Shown: positions 8,497 to 17,815 of the stretch, piece after piece
Layout: every line of letters begins with the position of its first letter
Numbering within the stretch: position 1 is the first letter of the stretch
NCBI GenBank assembly: GCA_030622545.1
Contig: JAUXGA010000010.1
Coordinates: 60,393-124,392 of the forward strand
Reading direction: 5' to 3'
DNA from: a bacterium
GTDB lineage: Bacteria; Electryoneota; RPQS01; DYHQ01
Length of the DNA stretch: 64,000 bases
Program-made: the position numbers and the translations under genes
The notes under the pieces: model-generated
What the model saw: only the letters and a program-made list of their open reading frames with translations
The model's database searches: none
What the model was told of the DNA's origin: nothing

Positions 8497-8785
8497 GATA
8501 TGCGCATAAATTGCGCACTAAATGCATCGAATGCATATATTGACATCATATATTGAGTTACAGTATTGTATAGGAATAGCACGAGAATCTTTCTTTTTAA
8601 TCGAACCTCCTCTATTGACCCATTGATAAACCGTAAGTTGTGTCCGGCTCGGTATTTGCCTTTGACTTATGCGATGGAGAACGCCTTAGAAGCCGCAAGC
8701 GAAACACGTTGCTCAATCGCTCACTCCAATTTATTAGGATACATTGATTTGCTAAATACTTATTGCAAACTTTTGGAGGTTGCTG

Positions 8786-11242
8786 ATGAGGCGCTTTACG
8801 ACGTTGCTGCTACTCCCCGCTTTTGCTCTGTTGGCACAAGCCGGCGAGTCCTTCAAAACAGCTCGGACACACAACGATATTATCCAGCCGCTAACCGGAA
8901 TCGAAAAGGCTTCCCCGAGCCATCTGGATGACGATACCGTTTTCTATGAGGACTGGGAAAGCGGTCTGAATGGCTGGGTATCCGCCGATATGACCTCAAC
9001 ACCCGGCACATGGCATATCGACGAATGGTTCGCTTACGGTGAAAGCGGCATGTCGTGGTGCATGGGTCAGAATCCTATCTATTGCGATACTGTCGGCTAC
9101 AACAACGACTGGTATATGGTACTCGATTCCCCTCCGATTGCATTGCCCACCGGAAACGTAGCCCTCACCTTCCAAAGTCGAATCGCTTGCGAACTCCCTG
9201 CCGGAGCTGAGCCACCTTATAATGGTTGGGACGGTTGTAACTTACGAATTCTGCCAGATACCGGAACTACCTGGATTGTCATCACCAACGATTACGTCGA
9301 ACCCGACTACGACCGTTCGAGCCTGTACAGCTTCGGTTTCCAGCATGGCGAGGGGCCGAACGTTCCCGGCTGGGTAGGCCAACATTTCGATTGGTTCGAA
9401 ACAACAGTCGACTTAAGTCCGTGGGCGGGACAATCCGTAAAATTGCGCTGGGCGTTCGCATCGGATCCGGCCTGGTGCACGTGCGATGCTGCTGACAGGC
9501 GTTGGGCATTCGGCTGGCAAATCGATGACATCACGATTACATCCGGAGGCGACCCGGTCTTCTCAAACGATGGAACAGACAGCAGTGGCTGGCACAGCGG
9601 CACGAACCGTCCTGTCGGTGGCGACCTCTGGCGAGTGGCTGACGACTGTGATCCTCCACCCTGCCCACCACCTTCAGGAACTCACTATCTGACATGCAAC
9701 GAGCCTGGTACCTTAGAGTACAACGACAACATGAACAATGAAATCATGTCGCCATACATTGACATGCGAGAGCTGGATTTCGGCGGCGTTGGTGTTGATT
9801 TCATGGTGACAGGAGTGATGCAGGGCTGTGACTTTTTTCCGGATTGCGATTTCTGGCACTGGGAAGTCACCGGTGACAGTGGACTCACCTGGTGCTATGC
9901 TTCCAATCCGACCTGTGAGCCGCCGCCCGCTCAGAATTTCGTGCACTCTGATGTGCCGCCGGATTGGGCTTTGTACAGTATCTCCTATATGTCTGGCTTT
10001 GATGTGTCTTCCTATATCGGCTCGGTGATTCGGATTAAAGCGGTTATGGAATCGAATGATGACGGTCTTGTTGAATTCGGTCCCTGTTTCGATGACATTA
10101 CGATTACCTACTCGGCGGGATTTCCGAACGATTTCTCGTGTACCACTCTCCAGCTTCGCTTTCCGACAGTGGAAGAACAACCTGCCTATGGTACGGCCTA
10201 TTTTGCGAACGTCGGCTCTCAGGTACCTCCCGGCGCGGTTGCCGTATGGTGGATGGGAGTAAACGGTTCGATGCAGCGGTTGTTGCCGAATCTGGTACTG
10301 AATCCCGGCGAGTCTGACACACGCGACTTTGTCTGGACTCCGGCAGCAACCGGTGACGCCGCCCTTCGGGCGTGGTCTGCTTTGAACATCGACGAAGATT
10401 TAGGGAATGACACCAGCTATTGCAGAAATATTCCCGTTCGAGATTCCACGATTGATCTGGAACTTGGCTACGACAATCGCACGAGTCAGTATGCGTTCAA
10501 TTTCGAAACCGGCGACGGCGCTCTTGTTAAATTTACGCCGGAAGCCGACAGCATTGAGCTTCCCTTCAACCTGAATAAAATCCGCGTGCAATTCGATGGC
10601 AGCCAAACGGAATCCGCCGACATCAGCTTGCGCATTTTAGAAGACAATGACGGTGCGCCCGGAGAGGGTCTGTTCTGGGGAACGATTACGGTGACGACGT
10701 CTGAAGTGCTTCCGAATTGGAAAGAAATCTCGGTCGATGGAGCGCCGGGCACGCACGGCATCGATGGCGATTTCTGGGTCTGGTTCGAAGTGCTGGATAC
10801 AGATCTGGAACAGCGCTTCCCGAAAATCATCGGTGATGATGCGAAAACATGGGACAACCACGAGCATTACTTCACCTATCGCCGCGGAAATGCGCCGCAA
10901 GCACAGCCCTTCTTCTTCATGGTACGCGCTCAAGTAGCAGAAGGCACAAGCGACGCGGAAACGCGTGAGTTGACGCCGCTGAGTTATAGCCTTGACCAGA
11001 ACTATCCAAATCCGTTCAATCCCATGACGGAAATCCACTACTCCATCGCGCAAACCGATGAAGTCAGTCTGCGGGTGTTCAATCTTTTGGGTCAGGAAAT
11101 CGTCATTCTGGTCGATGCTCTGCAATCAGCCGGTGCGCATAAGATTGCCTTTGACGGAGCGAACCTACCGTCCGGCATTTATCTTTACCAGTTGAGAACG
11201 ACAAACTTTACATCCACGCGAAAGATGGTGTTGTTGAAGTAA
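8786..11242 (+). CDS. Secreted T9SS cargo with choice-of-anchor-J-like domains
   Basis: An 818-aa exported protein of unknown function. A signal peptide is visible at residues 1-20 (RRFTTLLLLPAFALLAQA). Two beta-sandwich modules follow (from about residue 50 and residue 255), rich in Trp and Asp, with the feel of MAM/choice-of-anchor-J domains: paired ILPDTGTTW and TGDSGLTW strands. A CARDB-like segment sits around residues 450-550. The last 85 residues are a T9SS type A sorting domain (NYPNPFNP, NLLGQE, SGIYLY, KMVLLK). An in-frame TTG lies at 8780, but it falls on the GGAGG, so the ATG at 8786 is the start. The product is predicted to be surface-attached or released. Confidence 0.88.
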   Translation: MRRFTTLLLLPAFALLAQAGESFKTARTHNDIIQPLTGIEKASPSHLDDDTVFYEDWESGLNGWVSADMTSTPGTWHIDEWFAYGESGMSWCMGQNPIYCDTVGYNNDWYMVLDSPPIALPTGNVALTFQSRIACELPAGAEPPYNGWDGCNLRILPDTGTTWIVITNDYVEPDYDRSSLYSFGFQHGEGPNVPGWVGQHFDWFETTVDLSPWAGQSVKLRWAFASDPAWCTCDAADRRWAFGWQIDDITITSGGDPVFSNDGTDSSGWHSGTNRPVGGDLWRVADDCDPPPCPPPSGTHYLTCNEPGTLEYNDNMNNEIMSPYIDMRELDFGGVGVDFMVTGVMQGCDFFPDCDFWHWEVTGDSGLTWCYASNPTCEPPPAQNFVHSDVPPDWALYSISYMSGFDVSSYIGSVIRIKAVMESNDDGLVEFGPCFDDITITYSAGFPNDFSCTTLQLRFPTVEEQPAYGTAYFANVGSQVPPGAVAVWWMGVNGSMQRLLPNLVLNPGESDTRDFVWTPAATGDAALRAWSALNIDEDLGNDTSYCRNIPVRDSTIDLELGYDNRTSQYAFNFETGDGALVKFTPEADSIELPFNLNKIRVQFDGSQTESADISLRILEDNDGAPGEGLFWGTITVTTSEVLPNWKEISVDGAPGTHGIDGDFWVWFEVLDTDLEQRFPKIIGDDAKTWDNHEHYFTYRRGNAPQAQPFFFMVRAQVAEGTSDAETRELTPLSYSLDQNYPNPFNPMTEIHYSIAQTDEVSLRVFNLLGQEIVILVDALQSAGAHKIAFDGANLPSGIYLYQLRTTNFTSTRKMVLLK

Positions 11243-11331
11243 GTGGTTCAGTTATATTTTGAAAGAGTGGAAATGGTGGGGATGAAATACGAACGCCGAA
11301 CGGATGTGTGATACCTACCCCTCATGCATTT

Positions 11332-11385
11332 CGCCGAGGCATGTCTCCAGCCCGAAAAGCCTTCTCCGCCGAGGCGTGTCTCCAG
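11332..11385 (+). repeat. Short direct repeat in the gap before the tandem array
   Basis: CGCCGAGGCATGTCTCCAG (11332-11350) recurs at 11367-11385 with one change. The copies lie just upstream of a relic T9SS tail, so they may mark recombination or deletion at this site. Confidence 0.5.
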
Positions 11386-11425
11386 ACGCGCCCGAAATTT
11401 ACATCAAACTTAAGGCAACTTTTTG

Positions 11426-11497
11426 CAAGGAACATATATTTACTCATTAGCTGCGGGTAACGACTTCGCAACGAAAAAAATGCTGTTGTTGAAGTAA
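11426..11497 (+). pseudogene. Relic C-terminal tail of a lost T9SS cargo gene
   Basis: One frame reads QGTYIYSLAAGNDFATKKML and then LLK and a stop at 11495-11497. This is the end of a T9SS type A sorting domain; compare VYIYSLVSDGFAASKKMVLL in the gene at 13559. No upstream part of the gene survives: the rest of 11243-11425 is non-coding with short repeats. Confidence 0.7.
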
Positions 11498-11566
11498 CCT
11501 CAATCGTCTTGTTTGCCGGATGGGTTTCTTAGGTGTCGCACCACAAGTTATTGATGGAGGTCAATC

Positions 11567-13432
11567 ATGCCACGCAAATGGTTTATCCTGCTGCTAACGA
11601 GTCTTGCGACCGTACATCTGCTATGGTCGGCGCCGGAATACGAATCCGGCAAACGCACATCTATCTCCCGTCCGGCGGCAACGCCCGAGCTGTCTTGGAA
11701 TCATTTAGACGATTACGTCGGCACTCTCGACACCGCCGGAACAACTTATGGTATCGCGCAAAGTTGCGGACGAATGATCGATGTGGACAACAGCGGACGA
11801 ATTTCGGTTGTCTGGGCGAATTCTTTGAATACCTCTGGGGATCCGCGTTATGCTTTCTATAATATGTGGGATCCCTCAGGCAGAAATTTCTTTGATCCGG
11901 TCGGCATACGCATTGACGCCTCGACGCGAGCAGGGTGCGTGTGCCAGACAACATCACCGGACGGTTTCTGTTTCCCTGCTTTCCATCAACTTGTCAGCGG
12001 GTATACGTATCACTGTGCTTCAGCCATCGATTACTGTGCTTGCGGCGGAGCCTTCACCGCAACAGAGCCTACATGGTGTTTTGATGGAGGGCAAATGGAA
12101 GTCGAAATCATCGGGCCAAAAATCGACATGGACGCGAACGGTGCTCTCCATGTAATTGCCTGTGAGAATCCCGGCGGCTCGAGAAGTGAGCTTGGGTTCT
12201 ACTATTCCCGGGGTGTACCGCAATTCGATGGCGATGGATACGGTATCGACATCATTTGGGACGAGATGAGTTGCGGCGACTTTGAACTGTGGGATATGGT
12301 CAGAGTCCGCGCGTACGACGTTGCCTGCTCCCGTACGTCGGAGCGTTGCGCTGTCGCTTGGTGCCATCCTTTGGATGACTCCCCGGCGAATGGCGAAATC
12401 TATCTGCGCATTTCCGAAGACGGCGGACTTAACTGGAACGCTCCCATAAATGTCACTCGCTGGACACCCTGGGATTCGGATTGCTGGGACGTAACGCACG
12501 ATATCGCCTGCAACCGCGACACGTTTCGAGCCTGCACCGATATGTCCATCTTGCTCGATGAATCGGATTTCGTGCACATCGCCTTCACAGCGACGCCGTT
12601 TTACCATTACATTCCTGAAGACAGCGGTGAATACATGTCTCTGAATAAATCCATGATTTACCATTGGAGCGAAGAAACCGACAACGCGGCTTTGGTCGCC
12701 AATGACTGGTACGATGTCGGTGAAGCTCGGCAGCTCAATGTGCAGAGTCCCTGCCTGGCGTTGGATCCGCAAACCGGCGCTCTCTATTGTTCTTACCGGC
12801 AGTATGATACGGTCACACATGGCGAGCACGGATTTCGAATGGCGGACGCTTGTGTCGCGGTATCGACCGACGGCGGCGCGCACTGGGCGGTCGGAACAAA
12901 CGTCACCAACACGAATCCAAATCCGGTTTTCCCCGGTGAAGGCATGCACGAATGCAATATCTCTCTCGCGTCTGTGGCAACGGATAGTTTCCTGCACATG
13001 GAATATCTTCTCGACAAGAATGGCGGCGGAGAAACATGGACTCTGAATCCGGTGATTTATCAGCGCATTCCCAAAGACGAAATCGCCGCGACACCCATCC
13101 TGCCTGATTACCCGATGCACTGGAATGGCTGGTCAGACGCGCCGATTGCGTCCGCTCGCGTGCCGCAGCAGTTCGCGCTTTATCAGAACTATCCGAATCC
13201 GTTTAATCCAACGACAACGATTCAGTTCGATTTGCTTCAGCAGACGAACATCAGTCTGCGCGTCTATAACCTGTTAGGACAGGAAATCGCAATACTGCTG
13301 AACAACCAGCCGCTTTCCGCTGGGGTGCACAAAGTATCTTTCAGCGGATTCAATTATCCTTCAGGTGTTTACATTTACCGCTTGGAAGGAACGAATTTCG
13401 CGGACTCGCGCAAAATGGTGCTTCTGAAATAA
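11567..13432 (+). CDS. T9SS cargo with Asp-box (sialidase-like) propeller, tandem paralogue 1
   Basis: A 621-aa exported protein, first of four tandem paralogues. A signal peptide covers residues 1-22 (ending LLWSAP). The body shows Asp-boxes (SEDGGLNW near residue 283; STDGGAHW near residue 438), typical of BNR/sialidase-type beta-propellers, but I see no complete sialidase active-site set. Conserved paired cysteines occur, for example DYCACGG and CNRDTFRACTD. The last 85 residues are a T9SS sorting domain (NYPNPFNPTTTI, NLLGQE, KMVLLK). It is the most diverged and shortest copy. The ATG has GGAGG upstream. A carbohydrate-binding or glycan-related role is possible but unproven. Confidence 0.87.
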   Translation: MPRKWFILLLTSLATVHLLWSAPEYESGKRTSISRPAATPELSWNHLDDYVGTLDTAGTTYGIAQSCGRMIDVDNSGRISVVWANSLNTSGDPRYAFYNMWDPSGRNFFDPVGIRIDASTRAGCVCQTTSPDGFCFPAFHQLVSGYTYHCASAIDYCACGGAFTATEPTWCFDGGQMEVEIIGPKIDMDANGALHVIACENPGGSRSELGFYYSRGVPQFDGDGYGIDIIWDEMSCGDFELWDMVRVRAYDVACSRTSERCAVAWCHPLDDSPANGEIYLRISEDGGLNWNAPINVTRWTPWDSDCWDVTHDIACNRDTFRACTDMSILLDESDFVHIAFTATPFYHYIPEDSGEYMSLNKSMIYHWSEETDNAALVANDWYDVGEARQLNVQSPCLALDPQTGALYCSYRQYDTVTHGEHGFRMADACVAVSTDGGAHWAVGTNVTNTNPNPVFPGEGMHECNISLASVATDSFLHMEYLLDKNGGGETWTLNPVIYQRIPKDEIAATPILPDYPMHWNGWSDAPIASARVPQQFALYQNYPNPFNPTTTIQFDLLQQTNISLRVYNLLGQEIAILLNNQPLSAGVHKVSFSGFNYPSGVYIYRLEGTNFADSRKMVLLK

Positions 13433-13558
13433 CGTTCATTTCGCATGTCCGCCTCTTGAAAAAATCGCAAGCAGTTCCTTCGTGACTGGAAGAATGCACA
13501 GCAATAACATACACGGATCAGCTTCTCAAGGTTAAACGTTATCAAGAAGGAGACGGAC

Positions 13559-15550
13559 ATGTCGAAAAAATTATTGGTTTTCATTCTGGTAAGCTTGATA
13601 GGAGTCCTGTCGCTCTATGCGGCGGATAGAGCGCCTGTCAAAGTAAAGGCTTACAACCTCCCCGTTCGTGGAGGAATGCACGACCCTGTTTTGAGCGGAC
13701 CATCTGTACCAAGCAAACCAACTCTGCGCACTCTGGATTACATCGGAACGCTTGATACAGCCGGGACAACGTGGTATGATGTGCAGCACAATGGCACATG
13801 CGGGAAGATGATCGGCGTCGATGACGTAGGCATGATCTCTTTAGTCTGGATGAACGGCCTGAACGCGCAGTCAAATCCCCGGTACGTCTATTACAATGTC
13901 TGGGATCCGGCAATAGGGGAATCCGGCGATTTCATGTACGGCGCTATCGGCATTCGCATCGATGCTTCGACGCGCGCCGGCTACATCAGTCAGGTGACAT
14001 CGGCCGATGGGTTCTGTTTCCCGGCGTTCCATCAGCAGACAACCAATGAGAATTTCCATGGCGCTTCGGCGATTGACTACTGCGCCTATTGTGAAGCTTT
14101 TACGGTTGTGGAGCCTGCCTGGTGCTGGGAAGATGGTCACGATATGGAGCTCATCTGGCCGAAGATTGACATGGACATCAACGGCGTTCTCCACATGGTT
14201 TCCGCAGAAAATCCTTACGAAGGCGTTGCGGGCGATCCCCAGCGGATTTATTATTCCAGAGGCGTACCGGAATTTGATCAGGATGGATTTGGATTAGACA
14301 TTCTCTGGGATGCGATGAGTTGCGGAGGTTTTGAAGAATGGGATTCGGTGATGACCATTGCTCCCGATGTGGCCTGTTCGCGCCACAGCGAGCGTGTCGC
14401 CATCGCGTGGACTCACTCCATGGACGACCTGACTGACGATCCCTCTCAGTGGGTCAATGAAATCTACTTGCAAGTCTCCGAAGACGGCGGACTCAATTGG
14501 GGTGATGTCATTAACGTCACCCAATGGACACTGTGGGATCGGGATTGCTTGAATCAGGGCGGCGATACACTCGAATGTGACCGCGATACCATGCGAGCCT
14601 ACACTGACTGCGCGGTCTTCTTCGATGAGGACGATTATATCCATATAGGCTTTACGACTCCGGCTTATTGGCACTGGCTGCCGGGAGTAGCAGATTCCGG
14701 TTATATCACTCCCGACCTTTCTCGTATGTGGCACTGGGGAGAGGATTCGGGTTACTTCAGCCAAATCGCGGATGGCTGGTATTCCGCTTTTGGAGCCGGA
14801 ACCGGAAACTGGCAGCACAATGTCCAGCGCCCGAATTTCGCCCTTGATCCTGCGACAGGCTATCTCTACTGCTCCTACATGAAGTACGATTCATCCACCA
14901 CGTCCGAAGGCGGCTACGAAATGGCGGATGCCATCGTGACCGTTTCGACAGACAACGGCATTCATTGGGCTGTGGGCACGAATGTAACGAGTACAACGCC
15001 GGATATGGAACCGGTTCCACAGGGTGAATCGATGAATGAACGTGAAGCGACACTCGCAAAGATGGTCGTCGACGGTCATTTGCATATGGAATACGTCCTG
15101 GACAAAGATGCCGGAGCATTCCCTCAGGAAGAAGGCGTGGCGACGCTGAACTATGTCATCTATCACCGGATTCCCGTCAATGAAATCGCCACATTGCCGC
15201 TTGTCGACAACTATCCGATGCACTGGGATTCCTCCTATCATCCCCCGAGTGCAAGCGCTCCTCTTTTTTCGCACAATTTGCCGGAACGATTTTTACTCTA
15301 TCAAAATTATCCGAACCCGTTCAATCCGGTCACAACATTGCAGTTTGACCTGAGACGTCATGCGAAAGTAACTTTGAAAATCTTCAATGTGCTGGGACAG
15401 GAAGTGGCGACGCTGCTTCACGACGCTCCGCTTAGCGCGGGCGCGCATCAGGTCGAGTTCGACGGCTCGCATCTATCATCCGGTGTATATATCTACTCCC
15501 TCGTTTCGGATGGCTTCGCGGCGTCGAAGAAGATGGTGCTCCTGAAATAA
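13559..15550 (+). CDS. T9SS cargo with Asp-box propeller, tandem paralogue 2
   Basis: A 663-aa paralogue with a signal peptide at residues 1-21 and the mature start APVKVKAYNLPVRGG, nearly identical to paralogue 4. It has Asp-boxes SEDGGLNWG (near residue 311) and STDNGIHW (near residue 463). The cysteine pattern CAYCEAFTVVEPAWC, CSRHSERVAIAW and CDRDTMRAYTDC is shared across the array. The T9SS sorting domain ends FAASKKMVLLK. AAGGAGAC lies upstream of the ATG. Gaps between array members are 50-160 bp, so they could be one transcript, though each has its own good ribosome-binding site. Function unknown. Confidence 0.88.
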   Translation: MSKKLLVFILVSLIGVLSLYAADRAPVKVKAYNLPVRGGMHDPVLSGPSVPSKPTLRTLDYIGTLDTAGTTWYDVQHNGTCGKMIGVDDVGMISLVWMNGLNAQSNPRYVYYNVWDPAIGESGDFMYGAIGIRIDASTRAGYISQVTSADGFCFPAFHQQTTNENFHGASAIDYCAYCEAFTVVEPAWCWEDGHDMELIWPKIDMDINGVLHMVSAENPYEGVAGDPQRIYYSRGVPEFDQDGFGLDILWDAMSCGGFEEWDSVMTIAPDVACSRHSERVAIAWTHSMDDLTDDPSQWVNEIYLQVSEDGGLNWGDVINVTQWTLWDRDCLNQGGDTLECDRDTMRAYTDCAVFFDEDDYIHIGFTTPAYWHWLPGVADSGYITPDLSRMWHWGEDSGYFSQIADGWYSAFGAGTGNWQHNVQRPNFALDPATGYLYCSYMKYDSSTTSEGGYEMADAIVTVSTDNGIHWAVGTNVTSTTPDMEPVPQGESMNEREATLAKMVVDGHLHMEYVLDKDAGAFPQEEGVATLNYVIYHRIPVNEIATLPLVDNYPMHWDSSYHPPSASAPLFSHNLPERFLLYQNYPNPFNPVTTLQFDLRRHAKVTLKIFNVLGQEVATLLHDAPLSAGAHQVEFDGSHLSSGVYIYSLVSDGFAASKKMVLLK

Positions 15551-15709
15551 TAGCAGTAACTCCGTGCTTGTTGCTGCAGAAAGAACTGAAGCTCACCTGC
15601 TTGTTTTCATGGTGAAAATTGGTTATATTCTATATAATTTCGGTTTGGAAACATAGAACAAACATACGCATAAGAAATTTTCCCGTAACTGACTGACCAA
15701 GGAGGAGAC

Positions 15710-17707
15710 ATGCTGCGGAAACTATTTGTATTGCTTCTGATAGGCACCATTGGAGTCGGCCTGCTTTGGGCAACTCCGGTCAAGGTGATTCATAAGGAAA
15801 AGATGAACCGGATTCTTCCGGTATTTGGAACATCTAACGATCCGAACATCACCGTACCGGCGGCGCCCTTGCGACCGACTTCTCAACATCTGGATGACTA
15901 CGTTGGAACCGTCGATACCGCCGGAACCACATGGTACGACTACCAGCACAACGGGACAGCAGGAAAGATGATTGGAGTTGATGATTTCGGAATGATTTCA
16001 GTCGTCTGGACGAACGGTTTAAACGCGCAATCAAATCCCCGATACGTCTATTACAATGTCTGGGATCCATCGACCAGTGATTTTATGTACAGCAACATCG
16101 GCATTCGTATCGATGCGTCGGTTCGCGCGGGATATATCAGCCAGACGACGACAGATGAAGGCTTTTGCTTCCCCGCGTTCCACCAGCAGACAACCGCGGC
16201 CGAATTCCATGCGTGTTCGGCGATTGACTACTGCGCTTACTGTGAAGCTTTCACGGTCATTGAACCCGCATGGTGTTACGGCCCGAATGACATCGAAATC
16301 AACTGGCCTAAAATCGACATGGATATCAACGGCGTTCTCCATATGGTTTCCACGGAGTATGTCGCGGACGCAGGAGCCACGCAACGAGTGTACTACTCCC
16401 GGGGCGTCCCGGAATACGATCAGGATGGATTCGGACTGGATATTCAATGGAATGAATTATCCTGTGGCGGATACGAAGAAATCGAAACAGTGATGGTTAT
16501 TGCAGGAGATGTGGCCTGTTCGAGACACTCAGAACGTGTCGCGATTGCCTGGTGCCACTCCATGGATGATTTGCAGGCTGATCCAAGCCAGATCAACAAT
16601 GAACTTTATATGATAGTTTCGGAAGACGGCGGATTGAATTGGGGCGATCCCGTCAACGTCACTCAGTGGACGCCGTGGGATCCGGCTTGCCTTGAAGCAG
16701 GCGGTGACCCCTATGAATGCGACCGGGACACGTTCCGTGTTTACACAGACTGCTCGATTCTGATGGATGAGGATGACTACATCCACGTTGCTTTCACGAC
16801 ACCCGCGTTCTTCTGGTATGTGGACAATGGCGGCGTCATCGACAGCGGATATTACTCTTATTCGACGAATTCGATGATCTGGCACTGGAGTGAAGAAACC
16901 CACTACAATAGTCTGGTCGCATGGGGCTGGCAACCGGCCTATGAGCCGGGAGGATGGCAGCGTACCGTTCAACGTCCCAGTTTAGCTATCGATCCTTCGA
17001 CGGATTACCTGTATTGTTCCTATCAGAAATATGACACGCTGGCGTATAGCGAAGCCAGCGGCATTCCGCTGGCAGACGCTTTTGTCAGCGTTTCAACGAA
17101 CAACGGTTGTTCCTGGTCGCTGGGTACGAATGTGACCAACACAACGCCTCCGATGGAAATCGTTCCTGCCGGCGAAAGTCTGCACGAACGTGATATCACG
17201 GTCGCGAGGAAAGTAACAGACGGTTACCTCCACATGGAATACATCTTGGACAAAGATGCCGGAGGGATACCGCAGGAAGAGGGAGTCGCGACACTCAATC
17301 CGGTGATTTACCAGCGGATTCCCGTGGCGGACATTCCTGCTCTGCCGTATACAGAGCGGTATCCGATGCACTGGGATTCTGTCGGCCTTCCGGCAGACTG
17401 GTGTTACCTAAGCGGATCGGTCGAGACGCATGTGTTACCGGAGCGGTTTACGCTGTACCAGAACTACCCGAACCCATTCAACCCGACGACGATGATTCAA
17501 TTTGATATGGGTCAGCGCGCAAATGTGACGCTAAGAGTATTCAATGTTCTGGGACAGGAAGCGGCAATGATACTGAACGATGCCGCGCTTTCCGCTGGAA
17601 CGCACAACATCGCATTCGATGGATCCGACTTGGCGTCCGGTGTGTATATCTACACGCTCGTTTCGGATGGCTTCGCGGCTTCGAAGAAAATGGTACTCTT
17701 GAAGTAG
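15710..17707 (+). CDS. T9SS cargo with Asp-box propeller, tandem paralogue 3
   Basis: A 665-aa paralogue with a signal peptide at residues 1-21 (ending LLWATP). It has SEDGGLNWGDPVN near residue 305, the diverged second box STNNGCSWS near residue 463, the conserved cysteine blocks (CAYCEAFTVIEPAWC, CDRDTFRVYTDC) and a full T9SS sorting domain. AAGGAGGAG stands just before the ATG. A TATAAT at 15633-15638 upstream could be a -10 element, but I see no good -35. The second Asp-box has Asn where Asp is usual, so this copy may be drifting. Confidence 0.87.
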   Translation: MLRKLFVLLLIGTIGVGLLWATPVKVIHKEKMNRILPVFGTSNDPNITVPAAPLRPTSQHLDDYVGTVDTAGTTWYDYQHNGTAGKMIGVDDFGMISVVWTNGLNAQSNPRYVYYNVWDPSTSDFMYSNIGIRIDASVRAGYISQTTTDEGFCFPAFHQQTTAAEFHACSAIDYCAYCEAFTVIEPAWCYGPNDIEINWPKIDMDINGVLHMVSTEYVADAGATQRVYYSRGVPEYDQDGFGLDIQWNELSCGGYEEIETVMVIAGDVACSRHSERVAIAWCHSMDDLQADPSQINNELYMIVSEDGGLNWGDPVNVTQWTPWDPACLEAGGDPYECDRDTFRVYTDCSILMDEDDYIHVAFTTPAFFWYVDNGGVIDSGYYSYSTNSMIWHWSEETHYNSLVAWGWQPAYEPGGWQRTVQRPSLAIDPSTDYLYCSYQKYDTLAYSEASGIPLADAFVSVSTNNGCSWSLGTNVTNTTPPMEIVPAGESLHERDITVARKVTDGYLHMEYILDKDAGGIPQEEGVATLNPVIYQRIPVADIPALPYTERYPMHWDSVGLPADWCYLSGSVETHVLPERFTLYQNYPNPFNPTTMIQFDMGQRANVTLRVFNVLGQEAAMILNDAALSAGTHNIAFDGSDLASGVYIYTLVSDGFAASKKMVLLK

Positions 17708-17815
17708 TGGCGTTCAGCAGCGGATTTTTTCGCCGCAGCGGCTTGGCTTTAGCGTGCCCGATTGCAACCAACAGATAAATCCTTTCGGAACGACACCGAC
17801 GTAGAAGGAGGACAT

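Noticed and set aside
8566..8931. Open frame of 121 codons overlapping the start of the 818-aa cargo gene
   Set aside because: No ribosome-binding site, no recognisable protein, and it overlaps the real signal-peptide coding region in another frame.
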